Positions 13,201-25,067 of a stretch of DNA of 64,000 nt are shown here, piece by piece. The number at the start of each line of letters is the position of its first letter. The first letter of the stretch is position 1. Made by a program: the position numbers and the translations under genes. The notes under the pieces are model-generated. The model worked only from the letters and a program-made list of their open reading frames with translations, was not told the origin of the DNA and ran no database searches. Source of the DNA: Patellaria atrata CBS 101060 (lineage: Eukaryota > Ascomycota > Dothideomycetes > Patellariales > Patellariaceae); the NCBI GenBank assembly GCA_010093705.1, contig MU006093.1, forward strand, positions 189,785 to 253,784, in the 5' to 3' direction.

Positions 13201-16200
13201 TTATACACCAAACAACCGCCATAAAAGTTTACCGGACTTCTCCTTCGACCACTCAGCATCAAAGCTCTTAACCCACCTAATCCGTCCATACCTAACGAGC
13301 AAAGGGTATATCGCTAATGACAAAATCAAAACGACAAAGCTAAAAAGGTGAAGGAAAAGTAGGGTTTTTGGAAAAGATCCCTTCACTATGGAAATCCACC
13401 ACGGGCGAAGTCTCCATAAATTGTTGAATATGAGCGCTCCAATTGCACCATGGAAGAGCCAAGCACGACAAAAGTTTTCAAGTTTACGCACTCGGGGCCG
13501 TTTGAAAGGGTACCATGAGCGCGGCAGAGCATAGAGGATGAGCCAGATATAAGATGTCCAAAGAACAAGACAACCGGCGAATACCAGACGTACTTCGGTG
13601 CGGGAAATAATTTCATCGTTGCTGTCAAGAGTGATTGTGATTTTCGCAATCCTGTCCTTGAGCTGAATCTGCGATCTATTTTCGGTGTCCGAAAAGGAAA
13701 AAAGAGACGGGAAGGCGACAAATAGAGCATCGTGAACCATGCGTAGGCCAGCACTCAGTGTCATGAGGGTTGCATAGATCCACATTGGATAGGTGAAGTT
13801 CACTGGGCGGCGAGATAGATCCCGGGAAACTTGAGAAAAGTCTGTGAATGAACTCAGCACCTACCCCTGGCGCAGGTACATGGCAGAATTCGAAGGGCAC
13901 AGAAGAAAGAAGGAGATCGGTTTATGATGTACTCACCAGAACGGATATGAATTCTGACAGGCCCTGACAGTCTAACCACACGCGTATGTACCGGCTCTAT
14001 GGTATCCTCGAGTGTCTCAAGCTTATTGCGAGGGATTCTCTTGACTAATATAGCACAGTCGTAGTCCGCATATATGACTGTGTAAATGTAGGTCCGAGCG
14101 ACAGCAATACCGCGAACCGGCGGGAGGAAACCAGAACGGGTCTCTTGCTTGAGCACCTGAAGACGACAACCCCTAAGATATTCGCCTCCTGTATCTAGCT
14201 CAACCAGGAAAACTGTTCTATAGTGAGTTTCCCGAGGGCTAAACGGCATACAATCGTCTTGCAGCGGATTGATATCCCAAAATTGATTAGAGTCTTGTTC
14301 ATATAAGCGCAGGGGACTCGAAGCTAGATGGGATTTCTCCGTTAGAAGTATGCACAATGTCGAGAGTTGAGTATTTGGTCGCTTTTCTATGGAAATAGAG
14401 CGCTCTTTGACATCAAGAAGAGACTCGTCATCAAGCAGGTCATTAGATACTTCGGTCGGCACCCATCGATTGGACCTTTCCTGTAACTAAGACCGGTCAT
14501 ATCAGCTTTGGGATCCGTACAAGAAAGACAAGGAGTGGCGCCTTTATAAACCACGTACCGTTGACATTTTTGGGCCGGAGTTGTACAGTAAGGAGAGAGG
14601 AATTATCTTCAAGTTCGCAATGATACCGAGGAGGCGTAAATCTGGCTCAAGATCAAGAATGGAATAGCTGCTCAAACCTAACAAATTAGTCATGATAGAT
14701 GCAAGATCTTCCTTTTTGGTAGTTGAGCGAGAAACAAGCGCGTTCCACACACGCACAAAGTCTGAACAGTCCGATCTTGCGGTCCGAGAAGCTGCACCAG
14801 AGAACCTTATGATAGTAGGTTTCCGATCAAGTTGCAACTCCGTAGCGCACAACCATGCAAGATGAGACGTGCGTCCATAGTTCACACAACTCCCAAGTGT
14901 TCTGCCTAAGGTTATGTTCGGCTTGATTATGGGACCTCGGTCAGGCCGTGATGGTGTTTTGATACTGACTAGCTCTAGCAGATCAATAACGGCGTCTTGG
15001 AATTGAAATAGGCAAACCGTGCTTAGGCAACCTTCGTTCAAAGTCCAGGCTCTTCCCATCCACGCACAGCACCAGATATGCGCAAGAACTTCAGAGTCTC
15101 TAATCGTCTTTGATTGAATTCGCTGCAGTTCATAGTCTAGGACAAGCACAGCCTTTGCGCCAGCATATATATAACCCATCCTGTCTATACATCGTTTACG
15201 GAGATCTTCATTTCCGATTGGGATGCAAAGTGTATCAATCCATATTAAGGATGAGAATCGAGTTCGAGGCATGTAAGACATATTAACGGCAAGTTGTTGG
15301 AGCTGACATTGCGGAATTGAATTCATCCTCAGGTTTCCTAGGCCATGAGACCATACGTGGGATATAGCAATATATTCCGTGGATGCTTTGGCGCTTACAA
15401 CCTTAATCTCTGCACGGTGCGGGTCCCTTGTATCTAAGGATATCAGTGGTAGCATTCCTCTAGTGACTATGTCGACCACTTCATCCAACGGGGTTACAAC
15501 ACTGGCGCAGGTGCAGCCATCCGTTGTATGTTGTACATGATAATTCTCTATATCAACATCATTCGCGATACAGCTATTCTCAGAGCAAGACTCGTGTGAT
15601 ATAAAATCTGGAAAGTTGCTTCTGTCCAAGTCCAACAGATAGTGAACTAGAGTAGGGGAATGGAGGGACCAGCACCGCAACTGGAACGGGCACCAAATGC
15701 GCGTTAATGTTTGGGTCCTGAAGTATTTGCGGAAAGAAGTTCCTTGGATATCGTCTAGCCGGTATGCCTTCGGCTTGTAATGCAGCTTGAAATGTTCTCC
15801 TCGTCCATAAGAGATAAAAGCTAGCAGCAGCTGAACAGATATATTAATCTCGAGCAAGGGAGTTTGCTGGCCGATTGCACTTTGATCGATTTGCTTAACG
15901 ATATTCTCTGCTCTGTAATAACAATGGCTCCATTTCTTCCACCAACGTGCGCTAAATCGACGTCTAGGAATTTTACACAGCTGTTGGAGTGTAATGAACG
16001 GTCTAGAGCCTTGAGAGGGATCGACTATGATAAAGTCCTTGATATTGAATGACGAGCCAGCAATGGCATGAATCAAACCAAAAAAGAGCCATGCTTGAAT
16101 AACGGATGCTACCTTTATGGCGGAGAGTCTACCATCTAAACGTAGTCTTCCCGTACTGCTGATTGATAAACCGTGAAGGTTGGGAAAATTTTGGAAATCT

Positions 16201-16289
16201 TCAATGAGATCAAAAGGGGGCACTCTAGAGAAGTAGGGGACTCTAAAATTGGAGCGGGTAGAACTTGTAGAGGGGCTAAATAAGTCCAT
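13201..16289 (-). CDS. heterokaryon-incompatibility (HET) domain protein with C-terminal membrane helices
   Basis: HET domains trigger or signal cell death in fungal non-self recognition. Three exons: 16289-14559, 14486-13937, 13841-13201 (introns of 72 and 95 nt); product 973 aa. The HET core covers about residues 300-420: YIAISHVWSHGLGN, then LIWIDTLCIP, RMGYIYAGAKAVLVLD, and WMGRAWTLNEG. The second exon begins just before a NRWVPTE segment, a common feature of large HET proteins. The last exon holds four hydrophobic segments: after NFTYPMWIY, around LVFAGCLVLWTSYIWLILYA, around AWLFHGAIGALIFNN, and around LLFLHLFSFVVLILSLAIYP. This suggests membrane anchoring. Both introns were placed by GT/AG, branch site and frame. 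No NACHT, ankyrin or WD repeats are seen. Partner and allorecognition role are unknown. Confidence 0.9.
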
Positions 16290-17683
16290 AACTAAGGTTG
16301 TTTATGCAGCCCATCTTAGAATATGAATTACAAAATGTTTTTCACCCATATGGTACTTTTCTTTGGACGTCAAGGCTAATAAAAGGGTCGCAACGTTTTC
16401 GCCGCAATTGGGAACCAGTAGATTGGACTAACCTGGAGCACGCCGATTAGCTTTGCGGCTACATTTCAAACATCGTTCACAACCTGCCCGGATAAGCAGA
16501 AAGGGGGCGGTCAAAACGTGGCGTCACATTGTTTAGGGCAGCCTCGGTGACGATAGGTCATTGTTGGTCGAGCTAAGCCATGCTTTATACCTACTGATAA
16601 AATATTTCATGCATATCGAACGCTTGAAGATTTTGCAAACGTATCAACGAATAGGAAAAATGAGACCACATACTTATCTGGAATTCTGCCTTTCCTCAAG
16701 ACCTTGGCCTGGGGCTGCGCTCTCTGGAACTTACCCATGAACAAGTCGAAAGTCCAGAAAATGAGCGCAGGTAGCCGTTATCATCTTCTAAAAGTAGGCA
16801 ACGAGCTCAGTGGACGAAAGTACCATGCATTTCGAGACACTTATCGGCCATAGAAGCACCGCCCGTGTGGGATTTGTGGTGGTGGGAAGCAAGTGTAGTA
16901 GGAGAAACCCACGCCAATTCCGCCAGACAGAGATGCCCAGTAAATAGCAGAGATAGAGAGTTCTGAAAACCTATGATGTTGTTTATAAATATCATGCCAA
17001 GTCGCAACGTGTGAAAGCATTCTCAGCTGAAAGCTCATCGTCAGGCTGAAAACATATCTTTGTCTAGAAGAGATGGCCGGCATGCTGGAACTAATGATGG
17101 ATTCGCATATGGAGTCACCGAAGGACCGCAACTGCAAGTAAACAGATTCTTTCTTAGCGCACTGATGCTCTGTAGATGAAGGCGATGAGGTTACCTGGGG
17201 TGGTGGGGATGGAAACAAAGAGCGGGGAAGATGGAAAGGCGGAGATGATGAGGGAGGAGCGGGCATGGCGGGGTTAATAGAGAAGCAGGAGGAGCGGAAG
17301 TTCTTCATTCCCGTTATTTTGCCGTGTCCAAGCTTTGTGGTCGCACGCAACGCGCCTGCCGTCACTCCTTCTTCGCGGTCTAGTTCAAGGTAATCACCAT
17401 ATACACGTGCACAACCACCTGGACATTGTCCTCGACATTCTACTACTCCAGGATATTTATCATACACAATTCATTTTTGACAATCAATATTATTGCAGCA
17501 CTTAGGTTACCCTGGTACTGTACTATGGGATGTCTCTTGATCTAAAGTTACAAACCTCAGAACGCGTCCCAAGCGCGTGCAAGAGAGCATATCAGCGCAA
17601 CATCCAATTGCTCCGCAATCTCCATTGCGATCTTCTAACCAGTAGGAGATCGTTCTAACCAGCTTATAATCGATTCCATCGCG
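16290..17683. other. intergenic between divergent HET and CDC45 genes
   Basis: A minus-strand open frame at 16841-17467 (up to 208 codons, Pro/Ser-rich start) has no recognisable domain and is not accepted as a gene. TACTGTACTA lies near 17513. The 200 bp before CDC45 should hold its promoter. Confidence 0.4.
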
Positions 17684-20291
17684 ATGTATCTTCCCCGGGC
17701 GCTGCTATCTCACCTCTATACTCACCTACTTCGAACAACACACCCTCTATCTCCGCCTGTTCTCCTACTTGTAGCACTCGAACCAGATGCTCTTTGCGCG
17801 TGTCGAATTCTCACGGCACTACTGAAGCGGGACTATATCCCTCACAAGATTCAGCCGATAGCCGGGTACAATGACCTTTCACGCGCTGGTGAAGAGCTTG
17901 TACGACCAATGCGAACCACAGATGGGGGAAGTGGGGGTATCGTCGTCTGCCTAGGTGTTGGAGGTCTAGTCGACTTAGAGGACTTTCTCGGCATGGAGGA
18001 GGAAGTTGGAGGTGCTGGGGGGGTTGATGTCTGGGTTGTGGACTCGCGAAGACCATGGAACCTGGCGAATGTATTTGGGGGGGGGTTTCAAAATGTGCAA
18101 GAGGATGGAGAAGGGGCTCCATTGGTTAAAAATAAGCAAGGCATCGAGCAAGGCCGGGTCCTACAAAGCTTCAAACCCGGAGCAGGGGGCATTGTGGTCT
18201 TTGATGATGGGGATATTGAGGACGAACTTGCCGTGGAGAAAGAAGCGTACTGGGCGCTGGCCCAAATGCCACAGTTTGATGAAGATGAGGGTGCAGATGA
18301 AGACTTGAGTGACGAAGAAGAGAGCAAAAGCGAGCAAGATCTACCTATGTCTGGTCAAGCGGGGAGAAAACGAAAGTCTTTGCCGGATGACGATGATGGG
18401 ATGGATAGCGAGGAAGAATTTGAGAGACCGAAGCAACGAAGGAGAAGTAATTCTGTAAGTACTTGATCGTAAATCACAACATTCCACAACTAACCCGGCA
18501 AAGTCTTCATCGCTACCTTCCACTCCGGAGAGACCCGCTCGTCGTGGGCTACTAACTACATCTAACCAGCATACGACGTCTTCAGACTTTTCCAGAAATG
18601 GTACCCCGGAAAGTAGATCTTCCCCACCTATGAACACTGCGAAACATCCATCAGCTCGCACTTTACGACGCCGGTTGCTGAAGTTACGACGTAAGCATGA
18701 AAGCGTGATACAAGAATACTCGTCTCTAGGAACTTCGTACTCGGAGCCTATCTCATCCCTTATGTACTCATTAGCATCGGACCTCGGCCGTGAGGACAAT
18801 GATCTCTTATGGAATGCGATCGTAGGGGTCAGCAGTCTCGAACTTTACGGCCGTACACTGAATGGTGTTGGTATTAGTCCTTTATCCACGGCTGGGGGCT
18901 CTTCTGGTTGGAATGGTGACCGTGGAGAGCGCATCCGTGCTGTACTTCGTGATGAGGTTCGCCGATTAAACCCGACAGATTTGAAGGACATAGCTCGGGA
19001 AGCAAGCCTAGGGGATTCGGGAGGCGTAATACAGACGCATGCTCGATCACCAACAGATATGTCTATACGATTATCCCCGGAACCTCGGTTCTTACTCATT
19101 CGACATTGGAGTCTTTACGAGAGTATGCTTCACTCTCCTTATCTATCCGCGAGACTACACATCTGGAACGATAGTGGGAGAAGAAGACTTCACAAATTGT
19201 TAGCCAAGATGGGTGTATCATTGACGCAATGCAAACAAAGTTACACCCATATGGATATGGAGCTTAAACGAGGACTACGGGAGAGACTTCTGAAATTTGC
19301 ACCAGTATATGGCCTCGACGGACTCGTCCCACCCGTTTCTTCCCGGAATGGAGACAGAGAAGGTTGGGGCTTCGTAAGGTGCTGGGGATGGAAAGCTTGC
19401 CTCAGTGCTGTTGACATCAGTGTTGTCATAGGTGCGATTTTAGAAGCAGGTGGTGCTTCAATATCCACGAGTTCAAGTGACAACCCACCCAACCCAGAAG
19501 ATGAAGCCGACACAGAAAGCGTAGCTCAGGAACAGATTACAGCCCGCTTTTGGACGGCGTACGACGCCCTAGGGTCGGTCGACAAACTGACCTCGCATAT
19601 CTCGACTGCGCAACATCTCTACCGTGCTATACTTCGGACAGGAACGAGTCTAATTGAAAAGAAGCAGATCAGACATCTACGTGCGTTTCGTATGGCTGTC
19701 GTCAAAGAAGGGCCAGACGTACAGCTTTTTACGCATCCAGGCGCTTTGACAAAACTCGCCCTCTGGATTTCGGAAGCTATTGCTGAGCAAGAAGGAATCA
19801 AAAGGAAAGGAAAGGGCGGCGAGCTTGTCGTGGCAGGTTTAGATGAAGCGAGGGGTGTCTACGTGGTAGTAGGTCTAGGAGGTGGAGGAGGTGTCGCTAT
19901 CAGTAAGGAAAAGGAGAAACGGAAAGCAGAGAAGCGGAAGGAGAAGGAGAAGAAGAAGGAAGCGAGGAAATTGGAGAAGGACCGGGAACGTCAAGCGCGC
20001 CGCGACAGACGTGCTGCTAATGGCGATCTTGAGGAGAGTGACGAAGAAGACGAGGAGACAGAAGAAGAGAGCGATGACAGTGATAGCGAAAGCGAAGATG
20101 GGGAAGTAAAGGATACAATCAAGAAGAGAGGTCATGGGAAGAATCGGTTCGGTCACGCTTTCAGCGAAGTTATCGAGGAAACGGGAGCCAGGGTCAAAAT
20201 CGACAGCTTCGAACATTGTGTAGTCGAAGTCAAGAAAGAAGATCTAAGTGGATTTCTCGAAAGTCTGAGCATGAAAGCTGTGGTGGGATAG
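17684..20291 (+). CDS. CDC45: DNA replication initiation factor Cdc45
   Basis: Cdc45 is the non-catalytic partner of Mcm2-7 and GINS in the CMG replicative helicase, acting in the nucleus. Two exons: 17684-18454 and 18504-20291, joined across a 49-nt intron with GTAAGT donor and CTAAC branch; product 852 aa. The start MYLPRALLSHLYTHLLRT and the following LVALEPDALCACRILTALL are strongly Cdc45-like, as are WNLANVFGGGF (DHH-like fold region), an acidic stretch around residues 205-250, and the C-terminal DIKD-like region with RHLRAFRMAVVKEGPDVQLF and FTHPGALTKLALW. A long Lys/Glu then Asp/Glu-rich insertion (about residues 735-805) precedes the final conserved RFGHAFSEVIEETGARVKID segment. The intron sits in the Ser-rich linker. 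First gene of a five-gene plus-strand block. Confidence 0.96.
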
Positions 20292-20717
20292 GGGTGGATT
20301 GTCTATCTAACATGGCGGCATTTGATAGTTGAGGTCGGTGTTGGCTTCCATTGATTCCGGCACTATTCCCCTCCCTTCGGCGGACATGTCGTATATACCT
20401 TAATCTTATGAATGTTATTGAGCATACGAACCTTTTTTTACGGTCTCGTTCTATTCTCTATCTATATAACTTACCTTTATAGCGAATCTCGAGCCCATAT
20501 CTCCGATGTCGCTATGCAATGCGTTCCTAAATTCTGATTAGCCGACGATCAAACGCCCTGTACAAAACTGTGCTCTGCTTTAGAAATCGTCTTGTATTTC
20601 TGTATCTCAGTCCTTCATACTGTTTTGTTTTCGATTCTTTTCCGCCTCGGATATTTAATAGTTCATTGAGCCATTAAGTTGCAGTTACTCTATGCCAAAG
20701 ACTTTTTAAAAGGCAAC
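20292..20717. other. CDC45 3' flank and amidohydrolase promoter
   Basis: T-rich stretch (TTTTTTTA near 20431) suited to 3'-end formation of CDC45. A TTG in frame at 20679 is not taken as the start of the next gene because an ATG follows at 20718. Confidence 0.5.
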
Positions 20718-22346
20718 ATGAGAACGATACTAACCAATGGACGTTTACTCGTCTATCAACCAGAGAGTAAAGATATTGAAAATGGGAAGAAGGCATTTGC
20801 AAACTCCATGATAATCGAGAATGGCCAGATCATGCACATAAGGAGCTCCGATTCTAGTGAAATCAAGAAAGGATCTGAAGAGCAAGGAGTTGATACACAA
20901 GATCTGGAAAACCGCATTGTTCTTCCAGGCTTCATCGATGGGCATGTGCATCTTCTTCTCTTCGGTCAAGGTCTCAAAAAGCTCAGTCTCAGGCATTGCA
21001 CTTCCCTTTCCGACATAAGGGCCACCATCAGAAGCTACGCATCAGCAAACCCTCAGCTCAAGCGTATTCTATGCACGGGATGGATGCGCTGGATGGTTGA
21101 TGAAGAAGCCACAGCGGCTGCTCTCGATGATCTAGATCCGCGGCCTATCCTGATCGATTCTAAGGATCTCCATTCTACCTGGGTAAATACACAAGCATTA
21201 AGGGAGCTGGGCTGTTTATCATCTCCCGATCTACCTGGCGGGAGCTTCTCTAGGGACGCAGATGGTAATCTTACAGGACAATTACACGAAACATGCGTCA
21301 CCACAATCGTCTGGCCGTACCTAGCACGTGTAGCTAGCCTGCAAGAGAACTTAGAGGCACTGAAGGCTGCCTTTCTCGCATTTCTCAGCGCGGGCTATAC
21401 CGGTGTGATTGACATGGCCATGGACGAGATCGCATGGTCCGCTCTCCAAGAATACCGCCAAACCTCCGAACTCCCTATTCGCGTAGCTGCACATTGGCTC
21501 ATCACGCCCTCCCTCACCGAAGCCGAGAACTTATCACAGGTAGATCGGGCAATTGAGCTCTACCAGCAATACAACCGCGAAACTAGTCCGTGGTGCCGCA
21601 TCGCCGGCATAAAAATCATAACAGACGGCATTATCGACGGTTGCACTGCAGCACTCAGTAAGCCCTATACCTCCAACGGCGCGGATCCAGGACCCTTCTG
21701 GAACTTCGAGCAACTCGCTCCTCTCGTACGCAAGGCAGACGGTGCTGGCTTACAGATCGCGCTTCATGCAATTGGTGACGCTGCTATCACCATGTGCATC
21801 AATGTCCTTGAGCAGCACGCCAGCCCTGGACATCGACATCGGATCGAGCACTTAGAGCTCGCGTCGCCCGAGGACGCAGCACGGCTTGGTAGACTTGGTA
21901 TCACGGCATCCATCCAACCCGTACACGCGGACCCTGCAATCTTAAGAGCATGGCCAAGTCTCCTAGGCGACGAACGCTGCGAACGTGCCTTCGCGTACAC
22001 CGAGTTTGCAGAAGGGGGTGCTAACCTTGCCTTGGGTACGGACGCGCCTACAGCACCCAACTCTGCATTTGAGAATTTGTATATTGCTACGACAAGACGG
22101 TCAGCTAGGGAGCCGGCGCTGGAGGACATGGTGAATGAAAAGTTTGCGTTGGGGTTGGAGCAAGCTGTAAGGGGTGCAACCTTAGGGACAGCGTATTCAT
22201 GTTTCATGGAGGGGGAAACTGGGAGTTTAGAGGCGGGAAAGCAGGCAGATTTTGTACTTGTTGATGGAGTTTGGGAGAAGGATTTGTTGTTAGGGTTCAA
22301 GGCTGTGGAGACTTGGGTTGGCGGAAGGAAGGTGTATGAAGCGTGA
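20718..22346 (+). CDS. metal-dependent amidohydrolase, YtcJ/AepA-like (amidohydrolase 3)
   Basis: Probable cytosolic hydrolase of the amidohydrolase superfamily; members of this branch act on N-acyl or N-formyl substrates, but the substrate cannot be told here. Single exon, 542 aa from the ATG at 20718 (MRTILTNGRLLVYQP). Metal-site residues expected for the family are present in order: HVH in FIDGHVHLLLFG (about residues 75-77), Lys in AGIKIITDG (about 298), His in ALHAIGDAA (about 350), His in HRIEHLEL (about 376) and Asp in LGTDAPTA (about 441). The C-terminus GSLEAGKQADFVLVDG closes the small beta-sandwich that flanks the barrel. No signal peptide. Length is normal for the family and nothing is missing. 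It follows CDC45 on the same strand by 426 bp, with no functional link evident. Confidence 0.9.
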   Translation: MRTILTNGRLLVYQPESKDIENGKKAFANSMIIENGQIMHIRSSDSSEIKKGSEEQGVDTQDLENRIVLPGFIDGHVHLLLFGQGLKKLSLRHCTSLSDIRATIRSYASANPQLKRILCTGWMRWMVDEEATAAALDDLDPRPILIDSKDLHSTWVNTQALRELGCLSSPDLPGGSFSRDADGNLTGQLHETCVTTIVWPYLARVASLQENLEALKAAFLAFLSAGYTGVIDMAMDEIAWSALQEYRQTSELPIRVAAHWLITPSLTEAENLSQVDRAIELYQQYNRETSPWCRIAGIKIITDGIIDGCTAALSKPYTSNGADPGPFWNFEQLAPLVRKADGAGLQIALHAIGDAAITMCINVLEQHASPGHRHRIEHLELASPEDAARLGRLGITASIQPVHADPAILRAWPSLLGDERCERAFAYTEFAEGGANLALGTDAPTAPNSAFENLYIATTRRSAREPALEDMVNEKFALGLEQAVRGATLGTAYSCFMEGETGSLEAGKQADFVLVDGVWEKDLLLGFKAVETWVGGRKVYEA

Positions 22347-23052
22347 GATAGCTCGCTCAAAAGGGACAACCAGATTCGAGATATCCAGACACTTCTGATT
22401 AGCATCAACCGAATATCTTACAGGAACGGTTGATCTATCCGACCATGGTTTCATAAATCTTTCGTGTAAGCGGCGCCTCACTCACTTGTACTATAATGTA
22501 CGTACGGGAGACGGCTTTAACATTCACTGAGATTATGTTTGAAGAGAACCGTATAGAGGGTCACGCCGTGATGACACATAAGACTATGATATCCGTGTTA
22601 ATGTACGGAAGGATGTTGATGATATTCGGGCCGTGTTCAGAATAAATTACCGTATCGGATACGAAGTTCTACGGCTTAAAGACATTCCGAACAGCAAAAA
22701 CTATCATCCTAACAGAGCCGTGTACGCACAATCATAACCTCATATCCTTCGAAACCTAGAAAGGTCTTAATTCCTGTTCTCACTAGGATTGTACGGTACT
22801 ATTGATGTTACGAGGACTTCTGTTGCTGGAGAACTAGTTCTCTATCTCCGTGATCCAAGGGCGATGAGCCTAACCAGAACTACCGCTCATTGATGATGTT
22901 CTGCTCTTACTAAAACTCACTGATCACCATCTCTAACTCACATCTGCACTTTATCTCTTTTCTATTAGTATGCTCTATATCTCATATCCTCTGTCAATTT
23001 CACGTTTTCGCGTAAGAAAAATCTAACGTTTTTAGCGGTTCCTTCCTTCGAC
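22347..23052. other. intergenic between amidohydrolase and molybdate transporter
   Basis: No gene-like frame. The last 150 bp before 23053 is CT/AT-rich, as expected of a fungal promoter and 5' leader. Confidence 0.5.
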
Positions 23053-24474
23053 ATGACCCTACAACGACTCCACCAGCTTCATAGGAATAATATCAACACC
23101 ATCATTCATTCACCTCTCTCGGAGATATCGGGATCTTTGGGGGATTTGGGTACACTTATGCCCATTCTTACCGCTCTCACAGTCACTCGTTCTATTTCCC
23201 TAGTCCCTACCCTTCTGGTGACTGGGATAGCCAACATCCTCACCGGGATACTCTTTGGTATTCCACTACCTGTGCAGCCTATGAAGACTATTGCATCAGT
23301 ATCTATAGCAAGGAACTTTACGAGAGAAGAAACCACCTCGGCGGGATTATTCGTAGCAAGCTGTGTCGCATTTCTCAGCATCACGGGATCTTTGCGATGG
23401 TTTAGTCAAGCGATTCCAATTCCCGTCGTCAAGGGGATACAAGTAGGAGCAGGGCTAAGTCTAGTCATCAGTGCAGGATCAAATATGCTTCAACCTCTCG
23501 GGTGGGTGACGCCGTCTCGATCGGATAACCTGATCTGGGCCATTGTCGCCTTCCTATTACTACTTGCAGGTAATAGGTTTCCACGATTGCCATATGCCCT
23601 CCTTGTATTCCTTTTCGGCCTTCTATTCACTAGCATAACTTTAAGAACTTCTACACCCGTTCATTCTCCTCCAGTCCATCATGGTTCCCTATTGGTACTT
23701 CCCACATGGTACACTTTTATTAGTTCTGCTTTATCCGCGGGTCTCGGTCAATTACCCCTGACCACACTCAACAGCATCGTTGCTGTGTCACACCTTTCTT
23801 CTGAGCTTCTACCTTCCTTACCCGAACCTTCCCCTGCGTCTTTAGGAATTTCAATCGCAGTCATGAATTTGGTGGGCTGTTGGTTTGGTGCAATGCCAGC
23901 CTGTCACGGTTCTGGAGGACTAGCAGGTCAATATCGCTTTGGAGCCAGGAGTGGCTCCAGCGTTATAGTACTCGGATCCTTGAAAGTACTTCTTGGTCTC
24001 TTATGCAACTTGTTCGATTTCGAAGACGGTGCCATTGGTTTACTCCATCAATTTCCGAAGAGTTTTTTGGGGATAATGGTCGTTGCAGCGGGTTTGGAAT
24101 TAGCTAAAGTTGGGGAATCGTTGAATGTTGGTGCAAGAGACTTATGGGAGCATGCTGAGCTGAACCATAGCGGTAGAGGCGCAGGTGATGGAGAAGGTAC
24201 ACTGTTGAAGAAATCTCGCGAGCCAGAAGAGAAAGAACGAAGAGAGCGTTGGACGGTCATGTTAGCTACCGTTGCAGGACTATTGGCTTTTAAGAATGCT
24301 GCTGTAGGATTTGGAGCGGGCATGCTATGGCATTGGGCCCAGAAGGCGCAAGTACCGCTGACATTGCCGTTAACTAGCAGGCTTCATCAAACAGGAATAC
24401 GTCGAGATAGTGAAAGGACGTCCTTGTTAGACCCAGGGTCGAGCACAGAGTCGCAAGAGGGGCGGTTGGTATAG
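23053..24474 (+). CDS. molybdate transporter, MOT1 family (SulP-like)
   Basis: Imports molybdate for molybdenum-cofactor enzymes such as nitrate reductase; MOT1 proteins lie in plasma or internal membranes. Single exon, 473 aa. Hallmarks: N-terminal EISGSLGDLGTLMPILTALT, then GIPLPVQPMKTIASVSIA, and in the second half NLVGCWFGAMPACHGSGG followed by LAGQYRFGARSG, which are the two conserved MOT1 motifs. About ten hydrophobic helices are visible. A hydrophilic, charged loop (about residues 375-405: HSGRGAGDGEG... REPEEKERRER) precedes the last helix, and the tail is Ser-rich. No STAS domain, as expected for MOT1 rather than sulfate permeases. The start ATG at 23053 gives a short N-terminus before the first helix. 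Confidence 0.93.
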   Translation: MTLQRLHQLHRNNINTIIHSPLSEISGSLGDLGTLMPILTALTVTRSISLVPTLLVTGIANILTGILFGIPLPVQPMKTIASVSIARNFTREETTSAGLFVASCVAFLSITGSLRWFSQAIPIPVVKGIQVGAGLSLVISAGSNMLQPLGWVTPSRSDNLIWAIVAFLLLLAGNRFPRLPYALLVFLFGLLFTSITLRTSTPVHSPPVHHGSLLVLPTWYTFISSALSAGLGQLPLTTLNSIVAVSHLSSELLPSLPEPSPASLGISIAVMNLVGCWFGAMPACHGSGGLAGQYRFGARSGSSVIVLGSLKVLLGLLCNLFDFEDGAIGLLHQFPKSFLGIMVVAAGLELAKVGESLNVGARDLWEHAELNHSGRGAGDGEGTLLKKSREPEEKERRERWTVMLATVAGLLAFKNAAVGFGAGMLWHWAQKAQVPLTLPLTSRLHQTGIRRDSERTSLLDPGSSTESQEGRLV

Positions 24475-25067
24475 GGTCAATGGAATGTTCATATCTCCTA
24501 TCTCTTCTCCTATCAGGACATTCCCATACTGTGTACATTCCAGTGACGTCAAAGGGGGTTGAGGGTCAAAAGATTAGGAGGGCCTTTCCGTATAGATGGC
24601 TTAAGAATATACAGATTAATGTCTGCAAATCCTTGGAATTCTCGTAGTTGTTCAATTCGAACTAGATGTATTGAGAAAGCTCCATGGTGGTAGATAGGGG
24701 GCCACTTGGTGAATATTCAAACAGATATATTCCTATTTAATTTAGAAGTAAGTTTAGTTTAAGAGAGATAATTCCGTAATAGAATAATCATGCATGAGCA
24801 ACGAGAGAGAAAGATTTTCTTGATACAGTACTGTAATGTGGTGGAGTGCGGGCGTGGTCCACTGCAGGTGCGGGTCAAGGGGGGGTTCATGGTGTTGTCC
24901 CCGCCGAATTTTAAATAATTGTACACCTCAGTACTGTCGGGTACGTACAGTTCACATCCCCCACCGTCGATTCACCGTACTTCGACAACAGTCTTTGCGA
25001 CTATTTCTTTCAATCACTCCTTCGACTCGATAATATCAGTCTCTCAAAGATCCAATAGACCGTTACC
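24475..25067. other. intergenic with a perfect 12-nt palindrome
   Basis: TACAGTACTGTA occurs at 24824-24835. This lies about 230 bp before the CCDC124-like start and could be a promoter element. No gene seen. Confidence 0.5.

Noticed and set aside
16841-17467. 208-codon minus-strand frame with Pro/Ser-rich start upstream of CDC45
   Set aside because: No domain, biased composition and no homology evidence. It overlaps another open frame (16807-17007) and lies in the divergent promoter region.
20679-20717. Upstream in-frame TTG as start of the amidohydrolase
   Set aside because: Fungal nuclear genes initiate at ATG; the ATG at 20718 begins right before the conserved ILTNGRL segment.
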